Shown piece after piece: positions 10,401 through 19,030 of a stretch of 64,000 bases of DNA (position 1 is its first letter; each line of letters starts with the position of its first letter). Origin of the DNA: Pantoea allii. GTDB taxonomy: Bacteria; Pseudomonadota; Gammaproteobacteria; Enterobacterales; Enterobacteriaceae. The stretch lies in the NCBI RefSeq assembly GCF_002307475.1, contig NZ_NTMH01000030.1:124001-188000 (forward strand), read 5' to 3'. A program made the translations under genes and the position numbers. Below the pieces are notes generated by a model, which did not search any database, had not been told where the DNA came from, and saw only the letters and a program-made list of their open reading frames with translations.

Positions 10401-13026
10401 GATAATCGGCCGTAATGGCAAAATTATTCATCACGTCATCCGGGATGCGCTCAAAGCTGCTGTCTTTGAATGTCTCTGGCTTGATGCCAAAGGCATTGTC
10501 CAGACGGGCCAGCGTCATCAGCCGAATAAAGTTATCCTCTTCACGCGCTTTGTCCGCGAAGCGAATCGGTTCTTCAGTCATATCAATAAAGGTGCGAACG
10601 GCAATGGTGCCGTAAGAGTGGCCCGCGCCTTCTGCACGCTCTTTAAACAGCCCCAGCAGTGGCACTTCGGATTCGCCCTGAATTTTCAGTGCGCTTTGAT
10701 GCCAGTCCACCGCCATCTGCGCGATAGTGGCAAAGCCTGCGCCGCCGACGGGCGTTTTGATATTGGGGTAATACTTTCTCAGAACCGGATCGTCCGTATT
10801 CAGGAAGTTAGGCTCAAAGAATTCACCGCTACTGTAGCTCTCTACGGTACACAGGCCGACTTTGCCCATGGTTTTCATCAGGGCTTTTTCAGCGGCTTTG
10901 GCGTAGCGTTTAAAGGCTTTATTGCCTTCCTCGCCTTCACCAAATTTTTCCTCAGCGCGCATTTGCACGCCAAGCGGATAAACGGCCGATGCGCCAAAGC
11001 CCAGCGTGGCAGCAATATGGTGGGAAGAGATAATCTGCCCACTCTCCACCACCAGTGAAACGTCAAGACGTAAGCCTTCCTGCACCAGACGCTGGTTAAC
11101 CGCAGAGATAACCAGCAGCATTGGCAGGGCCGCTTGCGTGGAGGAGATATGGCGATCGGTCAGTACCGCGATGCCGCCCTGTGAACGGGCAAAATCCACC
11201 ACCTGCTGGGCCAGATCGTCAATCGCTTTTTCCAGCGCACTGGCGTTGGCCGTGCGGCTGAGCAGGTCTTTGCCGATTACCGGTTCGTACAGCATGTCAA
11301 AGCGGGCATAAGGCGCGACGTTCTGTTCACGCAGCTGTAGCATGTCCAGATGGGTCAGAATCGGCGTAGGCACGATGATCTGGCGGCCTTTACTGCGTCC
11401 CAGATGCGGTTTCGCCCCCAGGGCTACGCGCAGCGTCATGCCGTCCGCTTCACGAATGGAGTCCAGCGGCGGGTTGGTCACCTGGGCAAAGCGCTGTGAG
11501 AAATAGTGCGCCATGCCGCCTTCATGATCGGACAGGCCGTTGATGGCGTTGCCGTAACCCATCGCCGAGATTTTCTCTGCGCCGGTGTTCAGCATGGGGT
11601 CCATCATGAACTTGAAGCTTTCCTGGTTGTAGTAGTAAGCCACGAAGCGCTGATAGGTTTTCAGATCGCCGCGATAGCGCAAGGGAGAGCCCTGTTGTTC
11701 CGCGGGAATGACCGGCAACTCTTGCAAATCGACACGCGACTTGCTGACCAATGCGGCATAGTCTTTTTCTGCAGCCAGTTTTTCCAGCGCTTCATGCGTG
11801 GTGTAACTGCGCTTTTCGCGATGATCAAAATAGAGCATCCCGCCAGCTTCGATACGACCACGGCGCAGCACGCTTTCAGGTGGAAACGCGATCTGGCCCG
11901 CTTCAGACATGGCGCCAATATACTCCGCCGTTTCAACCGAACGCAGTGGACGCAGCCCCAGGCGATCAAGACGTGCACCAATCACTTCGCCGTTACCAAA
12001 GATGAGCGCGGCAGGGCCATCGTTTTTCTCTTCGTACAGCGAAAAATACTCCAGCATGTCGCGGACGGCAGGGGAGAGCGCGGTATCGTTTTCCCAGGCC
12101 GGGGGCATCATGGAAACCACGGCGGTGATCAGATCCAGATCGTCTTCCATCAACCGGCTGTGAATACTCTGGTCCAGGCGCGAACTGTCAGACTGACCTT
12201 TTGGTCGTACAATCGTTTTGCCACGGGCAGAGGCCAGCGCGGATTCGGCGATACGGTTTTTACGGTCGGTATTCAGCTCACCATTATGGGCCATCAACCG
12301 GAAAGGCTGCGCCATGGTGGTGTGCGGATCGGTATTGGTTGAGAAGCGAGTGTGGAAAAACAGTCCGCGTACCTGATGATCGGGATCGGTCAGATCCTTG
12401 AAGTAAGGAATCACTTCATTCGAGTTCAGGCGGGCTTTAAAGACTTGTGTGCGGGATGACAGCGACAGCGGATATAACCCGCCGAACTCGCTTTGGGTAA
12501 AGGCCTGCGCCTCAATGGTCAACAGTGCGCGATAGATCTGTTTTTCAAAATCACTTTGGTCACTGATGTCCTGAGGTGCGGCAAAAATCCACTGCACAAT
12601 AGGAAGCTGAAACTGCACGGCAGCCGGACGTGTCACACTGTTATCCAGCGGCATTTCGCGTTTCATGATAACCGGCAGGTTAAAACGGCTTAACGTCTCT
12701 TCTACCAAACGTTCGGCATTGGCGCGCAGTTCAACGTCTTTAGGAACGAAAAAGTTACCGACGCCAAAGCGACCGGCTTCCAGCGCCTGACCGGTAATTT
12801 TACGGAAGAAATGCAGTGAAAGATCGACGTTAACGCCTGCTCCATCGCCAACGCCCTCAGCAGACATGCCACCGCGGTGCGGCACCGTGCAGAGCGCGCT
12901 ATGCGCCATACGCAGAATTTCATGGGTCTGCTCGCCGTCCTTACGGGTAATGAAACCTACACCACAGCTGTCACTTCCTGCTGCTGGGTTGTATAAGCCA
13001 TAGGAATCAGGTTTTTTACTGGACAT
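7495..13026 (-). CDS. gltB: Glutamate synthase large subunit, divergent long form (1843 aa)
   Basis: It would convert glutamine plus 2-oxoglutarate to two glutamates, channelling ammonia internally. Seen: a class II glutamine amidotransferase domain with Cys21 after a short propeptide ([18 protein letters not shown]), a central domain ([20 protein letters not shown]), and an FMN synthase domain ([55 protein letters not shown]). Three Cys follow in C-x5-C-x3-C spacing (1267, 1273, 1277), then the GXGXG helix domain (GTAGQSFG-like [35 protein letters not shown]). It is about 350 residues longer than E. coli GltB, through an insert before the FMN domain and a helical tail of about 190 residues. 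GGAG precedes the ATG. The usual partner gltD is absent; a CysJ-like reductase follows. The symbol gltB denotes the family only. Confidence 0.88.
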   Translation of the reverse strand: [1843 protein letters not shown]

Positions 13027-13918
13027 TGAGGGTCTCCTTAAACTGCTCTAGACATTACCTGCATTGTTTCAGGCACTGAGGTCAACTACACAATCTTCCC
13101 AGCGCAAATTCTTTCATTTCCGCGCCTGACAGCCTGCGCGGTTGGGTTTTGCGCACTTTTCAGCGTCAGGAGGAGATGCCCCTTGATGCGTAGTGCGTGT
13201 TTTTTCCGTTCTCGAAAGGAGATGACTCAAACCATGTGGACGTCATGTTGCATAGATATGCCGTGACGCGTGCCCATCATGAAAGCTTTCAGCGGAATTC
13301 CAACTTATCGGGAAAGCGAATCGAGGTCAAATAGCGAGTCTGACACAGTTTAACCTCGCCTTTATGTCGTTAACCTAATGAAATTATTATGTTTTTATGT
13401 CTAAAATGTGTCAGTTTTTCACTAAGGTACAAGGGATGAAATGTGAACTGTATCACTGTGCTGTAGGCGTGAAATCACTTAAGTATGCTGGAGACGAGGT
13501 GCTAAACAGCATCAAATGCTGCTGCAGGCAGTGGAAGCGCAGGATGTATCTGTTTTTCTTATAGCAGCAAATTTGAATGAATAAGGGCGGCATGATTAGC
13601 AAAATTAATTACGGTAGGTTGCTTAAAACTACGATTTATATGAATGAGTATGCATAAAAAGCAGGAAATCGCGGCAAAGGGACGTTGCCGGGCGAAAAAA
13701 GACGAGCAGATAAGACGCGCCTTTTTGACAGGCGGCCGTACAGATTCATTGAGTTAGCACAATTAGTCAAGGGTTTTAGCGTTAAGGTCATGAACGTCGG
13801 CGAAGCAACCGCCTTTTGCACCATTAAAGTGCGTTAGCGCTGCGATCTCACCGGATGCATTGCGACGATCGCGAAGTAAATACGCTATCATGTGCCTGTT
13901 CTCATCCAGGGAGTGTTT
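13027..13918. other. Gene-free divergent region between gltB and arcB
   Basis: 892 bp with no open frame that I would support; E. coli has yhcC (radical SAM) here and I see no trace of it. The middle (about 13320-13640) is clearly AT-rich compared with the flanking genes. The region must hold the gltB and arcB promoters. The arcB ATG at 13919 is preceded by CCAGGGAG, and a TATCAT-like -10 stands at about 13885. I recognise no known RNA in it. Confidence 0.6.
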
Positions 13919-16255
13919 ATGAAACAGATTCGCCTGCTGGCGCAATATTATGTTGATTTGATGGTCAAGCTTGGCCTGGTACGTTTCTCGCTGTTACTGG
14001 CGTCGGCGCTGGTCGTGCTGGCCATGATTGTTCAGATGGCCGTGACCATGGTGCTGCGTGGTCATGTTGAAAGTATCGATATGGTCCGATCGGTCTTTTT
14101 TGGTCTGCTCATCACCCCTTGGGCGGTCTACTTTCTTTCTGTCGTCGTGGATCAACTGGAAGAGTCACGCCAGCGCCTGGCACGGCTGGTGGATAAGCTG
14201 GAAGAGATGCGTACGCGCGATCTTGAGCTGAACCAGCAGATGAAAGAGACCATTTCCCAGCTCAATCAGGAAATCACCGACCGTAAAAAAGCCGAAGAGG
14301 CACGTGAGCAGGTGATGGCGAAGCTGCGCGAAGAGGTCGCTCGTCGCGAACAGGCGCAAATCGAACTGGAGCAACAGTCCTCCTTTCTGCGCTCTTTCCT
14401 GGATGCGTCACCGGACCTGGTCTTTTATCGCAACATCGACAAACAGTTCTCAGGCTGTAACCGCGCCATGGAACTGTTAACCGGCAAAAGCGAAAAACAG
14501 CTGATTGGGCTTACGCCACGCGACATCTATGACAATGACACGGCCACCAAAGTCCTTGAAACCGATGAAAAGGTCTTCCGGCATAACGTGTCACTCACCT
14601 ATGAACAGTGGTTGCAGTATCCCGATGGGCGTAAAGCCTGTTTTGAGATCCGCAAAGTACCTTATTACGATCGGGTAGGTAAGCGGAGTGGGCTGATGGG
14701 CTTCGGACGCGATATAACCGAGCGTAAACGCTACCAGGACGCGTTAGAGAGCGCCAGCAGGGAGAAGACCACCTTTATCTCAACGATCAGCCACGAGCTT
14801 CGTACGCCGCTTAACGGCATTGTCGGCCTGAGCCGTATTTTGCTGGATACCGATCTGAATCAGGAGCAGCTCAAGTACCTTAAAACCATTCACGTCTCTG
14901 CGATTACCCTGGGCAATATTTTCAATGACGTGATCGAAGTCGATAAGATCGAACGTCGTAAGGTCCAGCTGGATAACCAGCCGGTCGATTTCACCAGTTT
15001 CCTTGCCGATCTGGAAAACCTCTCAGGCTTACTGGCCCAGCCGAAAGGGCTGAAGTTTGTGATGGCACCGCAGTTACCGCTGCCGCATAAAATCTCTACC
15101 GATGGCACGCGCCTGCGACAGATTCTGTGGAACCTGATTGGCAACGCCGTGAAATTCACCCAGCAGGGAGAGATTGTCGTGCGTGTGGCCTACGAGCAGG
15201 ATGAAACGCTGCGCTTTGAGGTACAGGATTCCGGGCAGGGGATTCGTCAGGAAGAGCAGGATAAAATTTTTGCTATGTACTATCAGGTCACCGACCAGCA
15301 TGGCGGCAAGCCGGCGACCGGAACCGGTATCGGCCTGGCGGTTTCACGCCGTCTGGCGCAGGCCATGGGCGGGGATATCAGCGTAAGCAGCGCACCGGGG
15401 CAGGGCTCCTGCTTTACGGTGGTGATAAAAGCTCCGCGCATCGCAGAGGAAGTGGAAGATGAGGGCGTGGACGACACGCTGCCGCTGCCGGCCTTACATG
15501 TGCTGCTGGTGGAAGATATCGAGCTGAATGTGATCGTGGCCCGCTCGGTGTTGGAAAAACTTGGGTGCAGCGTAGAGGTGGCCATGACCGGGAAGGCGGC
15601 GCTGGAGATGTTCGATCCGCTGGAGTTCGATCTGGTGCTGTTAGATATCCAACTGCCGGACATGACCGGAATGGACGTTTCACGCGCCCTGCGCCAGCAA
15701 CATCCTGATGCAAACCTGCCACCGTTAGTCGCCTTAACGGCCAACGTGCTGAAAGATAAAAAAGAGTATTTTGATGCGGGCATGGACGATGTGCTCAGTA
15801 AACCGCTTGCCGTACCGGCGTTAACGGCCATTATCAAAAAGTTTTGGGACTATCAGCCTGAAAGTGATGGCCTGCCCGTGACGGCGGCGAGCGCCAGTCA
15901 ATCCGATGCATTACTGGATATCCCGATGCTTGAGCAATACCTTGAGCTGGTGGGGCCGAATCTGATCACGCAAAGTCTGACCATGTTTGAACAGATGATG
16001 CCGGGTTACCTGGATGTACTGGATTCTAATCTGATGGCGCGCGACCAAAAAGGCATTGCTGAAGAGGGGCACAAGATCAAAGGCGCAGCGGGATCGGTGG
16101 GTCTGCAGCACCTTCAGCAGGTGGCAAAGCAAATTCAAAGCCCTGAGTTACCGGCCTGGTGGGACAATGTGGGCGAATGGGTTGAAGAGCTTAAGCGTGA
16201 ATGGCGACACGATGTGCAAGTACTGCGCGAGTGGGTGGCTGAAAAACAGCGGTAG
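13919..16255 (+). CDS. arcB: Hybrid sensor histidine kinase ArcB
   Basis: The membrane sensor of quinone redox state that phosphorylates ArcA when oxygen is low. It has 778 residues, as in E. coli. Two transmembrane helices (about 20-45 and 58-77) precede a coiled-coil and a PAS domain with both redox-active cysteines, C180 and C241. Then come the transmitter with H292 (STISHELRTPLNG), the ATPase domain (FDVIEVDKIE; GTGIGLAVSRR), a receiver with the phospho-acceptor in LVLLDIQLPD, and an HPt domain (EEGHKIKGAAGSVGL). The frame is open 9 codons upstream; the ATG at 13919 matches the family and has GGGAG upstream. It faces the arcZ RNA tail to tail. Confidence 0.98.
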   Translation: MKQIRLLAQYYVDLMVKLGLVRFSLLLASALVVLAMIVQMAVTMVLRGHVESIDMVRSVFFGLLITPWAVYFLSVVVDQLEESRQRLARLVDKLEEMRTRDLELNQQMKETISQLNQEITDRKKAEEAREQVMAKLREEVARREQAQIELEQQSSFLRSFLDASPDLVFYRNIDKQFSGCNRAMELLTGKSEKQLIGLTPRDIYDNDTATKVLETDEKVFRHNVSLTYEQWLQYPDGRKACFEIRKVPYYDRVGKRSGLMGFGRDITERKRYQDALESASREKTTFISTISHELRTPLNGIVGLSRILLDTDLNQEQLKYLKTIHVSAITLGNIFNDVIEVDKIERRKVQLDNQPVDFTSFLADLENLSGLLAQPKGLKFVMAPQLPLPHKISTDGTRLRQILWNLIGNAVKFTQQGEIVVRVAYEQDETLRFEVQDSGQGIRQEEQDKIFAMYYQVTDQHGGKPATGTGIGLAVSRRLAQAMGGDISVSSAPGQGSCFTVVIKAPRIAEEVEDEGVDDTLPLPALHVLLVEDIELNVIVARSVLEKLGCSVEVAMTGKAALEMFDPLEFDLVLLDIQLPDMTGMDVSRALRQQHPDANLPPLVALTANVLKDKKEYFDAGMDDVLSKPLAVPALTAIIKKFWDYQPESDGLPVTAASASQSDALLDIPMLEQYLELVGPNLITQSLTMFEQMMPGYLDVLDSNLMARDQKGIAEEGHKIKGAAGSVGLQHLQQVAKQIQSPELPAWWDNVGEWVEELKREWRHDVQVLREWVAEKQR

Positions 16256-16258
16256 TAC

Positions 16259-16376
16259 AAAAAAATGACCCCAGCCGAGGCCGGGGTGCGCTAATACTGC
16301 GCCAACACCAGGGAAAAAGACGCTGCTGCTATGCTTAATGTTTTCAATGCAACAGCGGGGTATTGGTTAACACTTG
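16259..16376 (-). ncRNA. arcZ: Hfq-dependent small RNA ArcZ
   Basis: The minus strand just beyond arcB carries the conserved 3' part of ArcZ: CCCTGGTGTTGGCGCAGTAT, then TAGCGCACC, then a GC-rich terminator hairpin (16269-16286) and seven T (16259-16265). The hairpin differs from the E. coli one in compensating bases. ArcZ lies at the same place next to arcB in E. coli. There it base-pairs through the GGTGTTGGCGC part, activates rpoS translation and represses arcB and flhDC. The 5' end is inferred from a TTGTCA-like -35 and a weak -10 (about 16384) and gives about 118 nt, close to the 121 nt of E. coli. The 5' half is not conserved by eye, as expected. Confidence 0.88.
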
Positions 16377-17135
16377 CAACACCTTAGCAAATTCAAATTA
16401 CCTTGTGACAAGATTCATTAAAATTTGTGATGTTGAACCGCGTTTAAATACAGGAAACATTAATTCGACAACATAGTCAAGCAAGGAATCAATTAAACAG
16501 TCACATTGGTTATTTTTTAATCAAAACTTCTGTTTTTTGTACGGGCTTAACCCAAATTTGTTAACAAAACCTGTGTTGCGCGCTGTAACCAAAATTTTTC
16601 ATCGCTGTTCTGGATTAAAATAGATATAAACTTATGATAATAAAGAATAATGAAGAAATTCGTTCCCGCGGACCCAAAACGTTTCGGAAAACCTGATCTT
16701 CCCGCACCATTAAAAGGTTTTACCGATAGAAAACGCTTTATAGTTCGGCGAAAACATAGGGTTAAAACACCGTCTTGTAACAGTTAAAACACGAAACATG
16801 ACGACTGAAAGAACATTTTGTCTCCAGCTAACGGAAACAGTTTGCTGCTCTAACAGAATTATACATAAGTTATATGAAACATTGAGGCGAGGTATTGTCA
16901 CAAAATGGTATCATCTTTCTGAAAAAGTAGAGCGCACGACAGAGAGGATGGAACCGATTCCTTCTCTGCGGAAGTAATTGAACTCATTCAAACTATTGTT
17001 GCATTCACAATGCATTTTCATTGTCTTGTTATAAACATTGCACATTGTCACCCCGTCTTTTTCGGTAAAGATTTTTATTGCGGGTGGTGATTACGCCTGA
17101 AATTAATTAACACAAAAAAAATTTGAGACGATCGT
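16377..17135. other. AT-rich gene-free stretch between arcZ and mtgA
   Basis: About 760 bp, visibly richer in A and T than its neighbours, with only short unsupported frames. E. coli has elbB in this interval; no remnant of ElbB is visible in any frame. The left end holds the arcZ promoter and the right end presumably that of mtgA. Nothing else is recognisable. Confidence 0.6.
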
Positions 17136-17855
17136 ATGAGTAAGCATAAAGGGAATCTGTGGCGGCGCATTAAGCCGCTGGTGATGCGCATTGTATTGAT
17201 TTGGGTGGGACTGTGGCTGGCGGGCATTTTACTCTTTTCGTTTGTACCGGTGCCGTTTTCTGCGGTGATGGCGGAGCGTCAGATAGGTGCCTGGTTTAGA
17301 GGCGATTTTAGCTACGTATCCCATTCCGACTGGGCAGGCCGAGAGGAAATCTCGCCCTGGATGAAACTGGCCGTTATTGCTTCAGAAGATCAAAACTTCC
17401 CCAACCATTGGGGCTTTGACGTGGCAGCCATCCAGTCCGTTCTGGACGACAGTGACAGCCGGATGCGCGGTGCATCAACCCTGTCGCAGCAAACGGCAAA
17501 AAACCTGTTTTTATGGGATGGACGTAGTTGGATTCGTAAAGGGCTGGAAGCGGGATTAACCGTTGGGCTGGAAACGGTGTGGACCAAACGCCGGATCTTA
17601 ACGGTCTACCTGAACATCGCGGAGTTTGGCAAAGGCACTTTTGGGGTAGAGGCTGCGTCACGCCGCTTCTTTAATAAGCCCGCCAGCCGTTTAACCATGT
17701 CAGAAGCGGCATTGCTGGCTGCGGTCTTACCCAATCCACTGCGCTTTCGCGCAGACGCGCCGTCAGGCTATGTTCGTCAACGCCAGCAGTGGATTTTGCG
17801 TCAGATGCGTCAGTTAGGTGGAGAAGGCTTTCTGCAGCGCAATCATCTGAACTGA
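17136..17855 (+). CDS. mtgA: Monofunctional peptidoglycan glycosyltransferase MtgA
   Basis: A GT51 transglycosylase that polymerises lipid II into glycan strands at the periplasmic face. It has 239 residues. An N-terminal membrane anchor (about 13-37) precedes the GT51 motifs: [14 protein letters not shown] with the catalytic Glu, [36 protein letters not shown] and the RRFF segment. It lacks a transpeptidase domain. It is convergent with ptsO, with 2 bp between the stops. Confidence 0.97.
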   Translation: MSKHKGNLWRRIKPLVMRIVLIWVGLWLAGILLFSFVPVPFSAVMAERQIGAWFRGDFSYVSHSDWAGREEISPWMKLAVIASEDQNFPNHWGFDVAAIQSVLDDSDSRMRGASTLSQQTAKNLFLWDGRSWIRKGLEAGLTVGLETVWTKRRILTVYLNIAEFGKGTFGVEAASRRFFNKPASRLTMSEAALLAAVLPNPLRFRADAPSGYVRQRQQWILRQMRQLGGEGFLQRNHLN

Positions 17856-17857
17856 CG

Positions 17858-18130
17858 TTAGTCTTCGTCGAATCCGGCTTCAAACAGCTCAATGACAGCG
17901 GCCAGCGCTTCGGTTTCCTGCGGGCCGCTGGCCTCTATCTCAATATGACCGCCTTTGGCAGAGTCCAGCATCAGTAATGCAATAACGCTGCTGGCTTCCG
18001 CCTCGGTACCGGTCTCATTGCGTAACAGCACTTCTGCATCGAAACTCTGCACCAGTTCAAACAGCTTCATGGCGGGACGCGCGTGCATGCCCAGCTTATT
18101 TCTGATTTCAACAGTTTGCTTAACGGTCAT
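17858..18130 (-). CDS. ptsO: Phosphocarrier protein NPr of the nitrogen PTS
   Basis: An HPr paralogue that passes phosphate from EI-Ntr (PtsP) to EIIA-Ntr (PtsN). It has 90 residues, with phospho-acceptor His16 in [13 protein letters not shown] and the [14 protein letters not shown] region. It is last in the rpoN cluster; its ATG overlaps the rapZ stop by 4 bp, which suggests coupled translation. Confidence 0.97.
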   Translation of the reverse strand: MTVKQTVEIRNKLGMHARPAMKLFELVQSFDAEVLLRNETGTEAEASSVIALLMLDSAKGGHIEIEASGPQETEALAAVIELFEAGFDED

Positions 18131-18981
18131 GATTTACGTTTTTCCAGCGTGCGATGACGAGACTGTACATTTTTACCGCGTGAGCGAAAATAGTCAGCCA
18201 GCTGCTCTGCGATATAAACCGAACGGTGCTTACCGCCGGTACAACCGATCGCCACGGTGAGGTAGCTGCGGTTATTGGTCTCCAGCATGGGCAGCCAGAG
18301 TTCCAGATAGCTACGCGTCTGATAAATGAAGTTATGGACTTCGGTGTGACGATCGAGGAACGCGGCGACAGGCCGATCCAGGCCCGTCATCGGACGTAGC
18401 TTGGGGTCCCAGTGCGGGTTAGGCAAAAAGCGCACGTCAAAAACGTAATCGGCATCGATGGGAATACCATGTTTGAAGCCAAACGACTCAAACACCATCG
18501 TCAGCTCACGCTCGCGTTTACCCAGCAAGCGGGTACGCAGCATTTCAGCCAGCTCATGTACCGACATTTCTGAGGTATCAATAATCAGATCGGCACGCGA
18601 ACGCAGAGGCTCAAGCAGGTCACTTTCTTCATCAATCGCGCTTTCCAGCGACAGATTCTTGCTGGATAACGGATGCAGGCGGCGCGTATCACTGTAACGA
18701 CGGATCAGCGTGTTGCGATCGGCATCAAGAAACAGCAACTGCGGTGAAAATGCCGAAGGCAGATTGTTGAGCGCTGTTTCAAAAATCTCAGGAGATTCAG
18801 GCATATTACGCACATCAATACTGACCGCCGCAGAGATATTGCGCTCGACCAGTGACTCTGCTAACTGTGGCAACAGTACCACTGGCAGGTTATCAACGCA
18901 GTAAAAACCCATGTCTTCCAGCGCGCGGAGCGCCACTGACTTTCCTGAGCCTGACCGACCGCTGACGATCATCAGCACCAT
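18127..18981 (-). CDS. rapZ: RNase adapter protein RapZ
   Basis: It binds glucosamine-6-phosphate and the sRNA GlmZ and presents GlmZ to RNase E, tuning glmS. It has 284 residues, as in E. coli. Walker A is GRSGSGKS (8-15), Walker B-like segments follow, and the C-terminal domain has the conserved [20 protein letters not shown] block and a basic RNA-binding tail ([10 protein letters not shown]). It lies between ptsN and ptsO. Confidence 0.98.
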   Translation of the reverse strand: MVLMIVSGRSGSGKSVALRALEDMGFYCVDNLPVVLLPQLAESLVERNISAAVSIDVRNMPESPEIFETALNNLPSAFSPQLLFLDADRNTLIRRYSDTRRLHPLSSKNLSLESAIDEESDLLEPLRSRADLIIDTSEMSVHELAEMLRTRLLGKRERELTMVFESFGFKHGIPIDADYVFDVRFLPNPHWDPKLRPMTGLDRPVAAFLDRHTEVHNFIYQTRSYLELWLPMLETNNRSYLTVAIGCTGGKHRSVYIAEQLADYFRSRGKNVQSRHRTLEKRKS

Positions 18982-19030
18982 GACCTTCTCTCCCGTTTTA
19001 AATCCGGTTCAAACCGGTAAATCACGCGCT

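Noticed and set aside
8097..12342. Long plus-strand open frames antisense to the glutamate synthase gene (e.g. 8097-8693, 10312-11058, 11506-12342)
   Set aside because: They lie fully inside a strongly supported gene, have no family similarity, and arise from its GC-biased codon positions.
13636..13945. Two short minus-strand frames (13636-13824, 13763-13945) in the gltB-arcB gap
   Set aside because: No ribosome-binding site or similarity; one runs into the arcB start region.
16259..16286. arcB terminator on the plus strand
   Set aside because: The T-run is on the minus-strand side of the hairpin, and the adjacent sequence is ArcZ, so it is the arcZ terminator; any effect on arcB is secondary.
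16710..16901. 63-codon frame in the arcZ-mtgA gap
   Set aside because: AT-rich random-looking peptide, no ribosome-binding site, no similarity.
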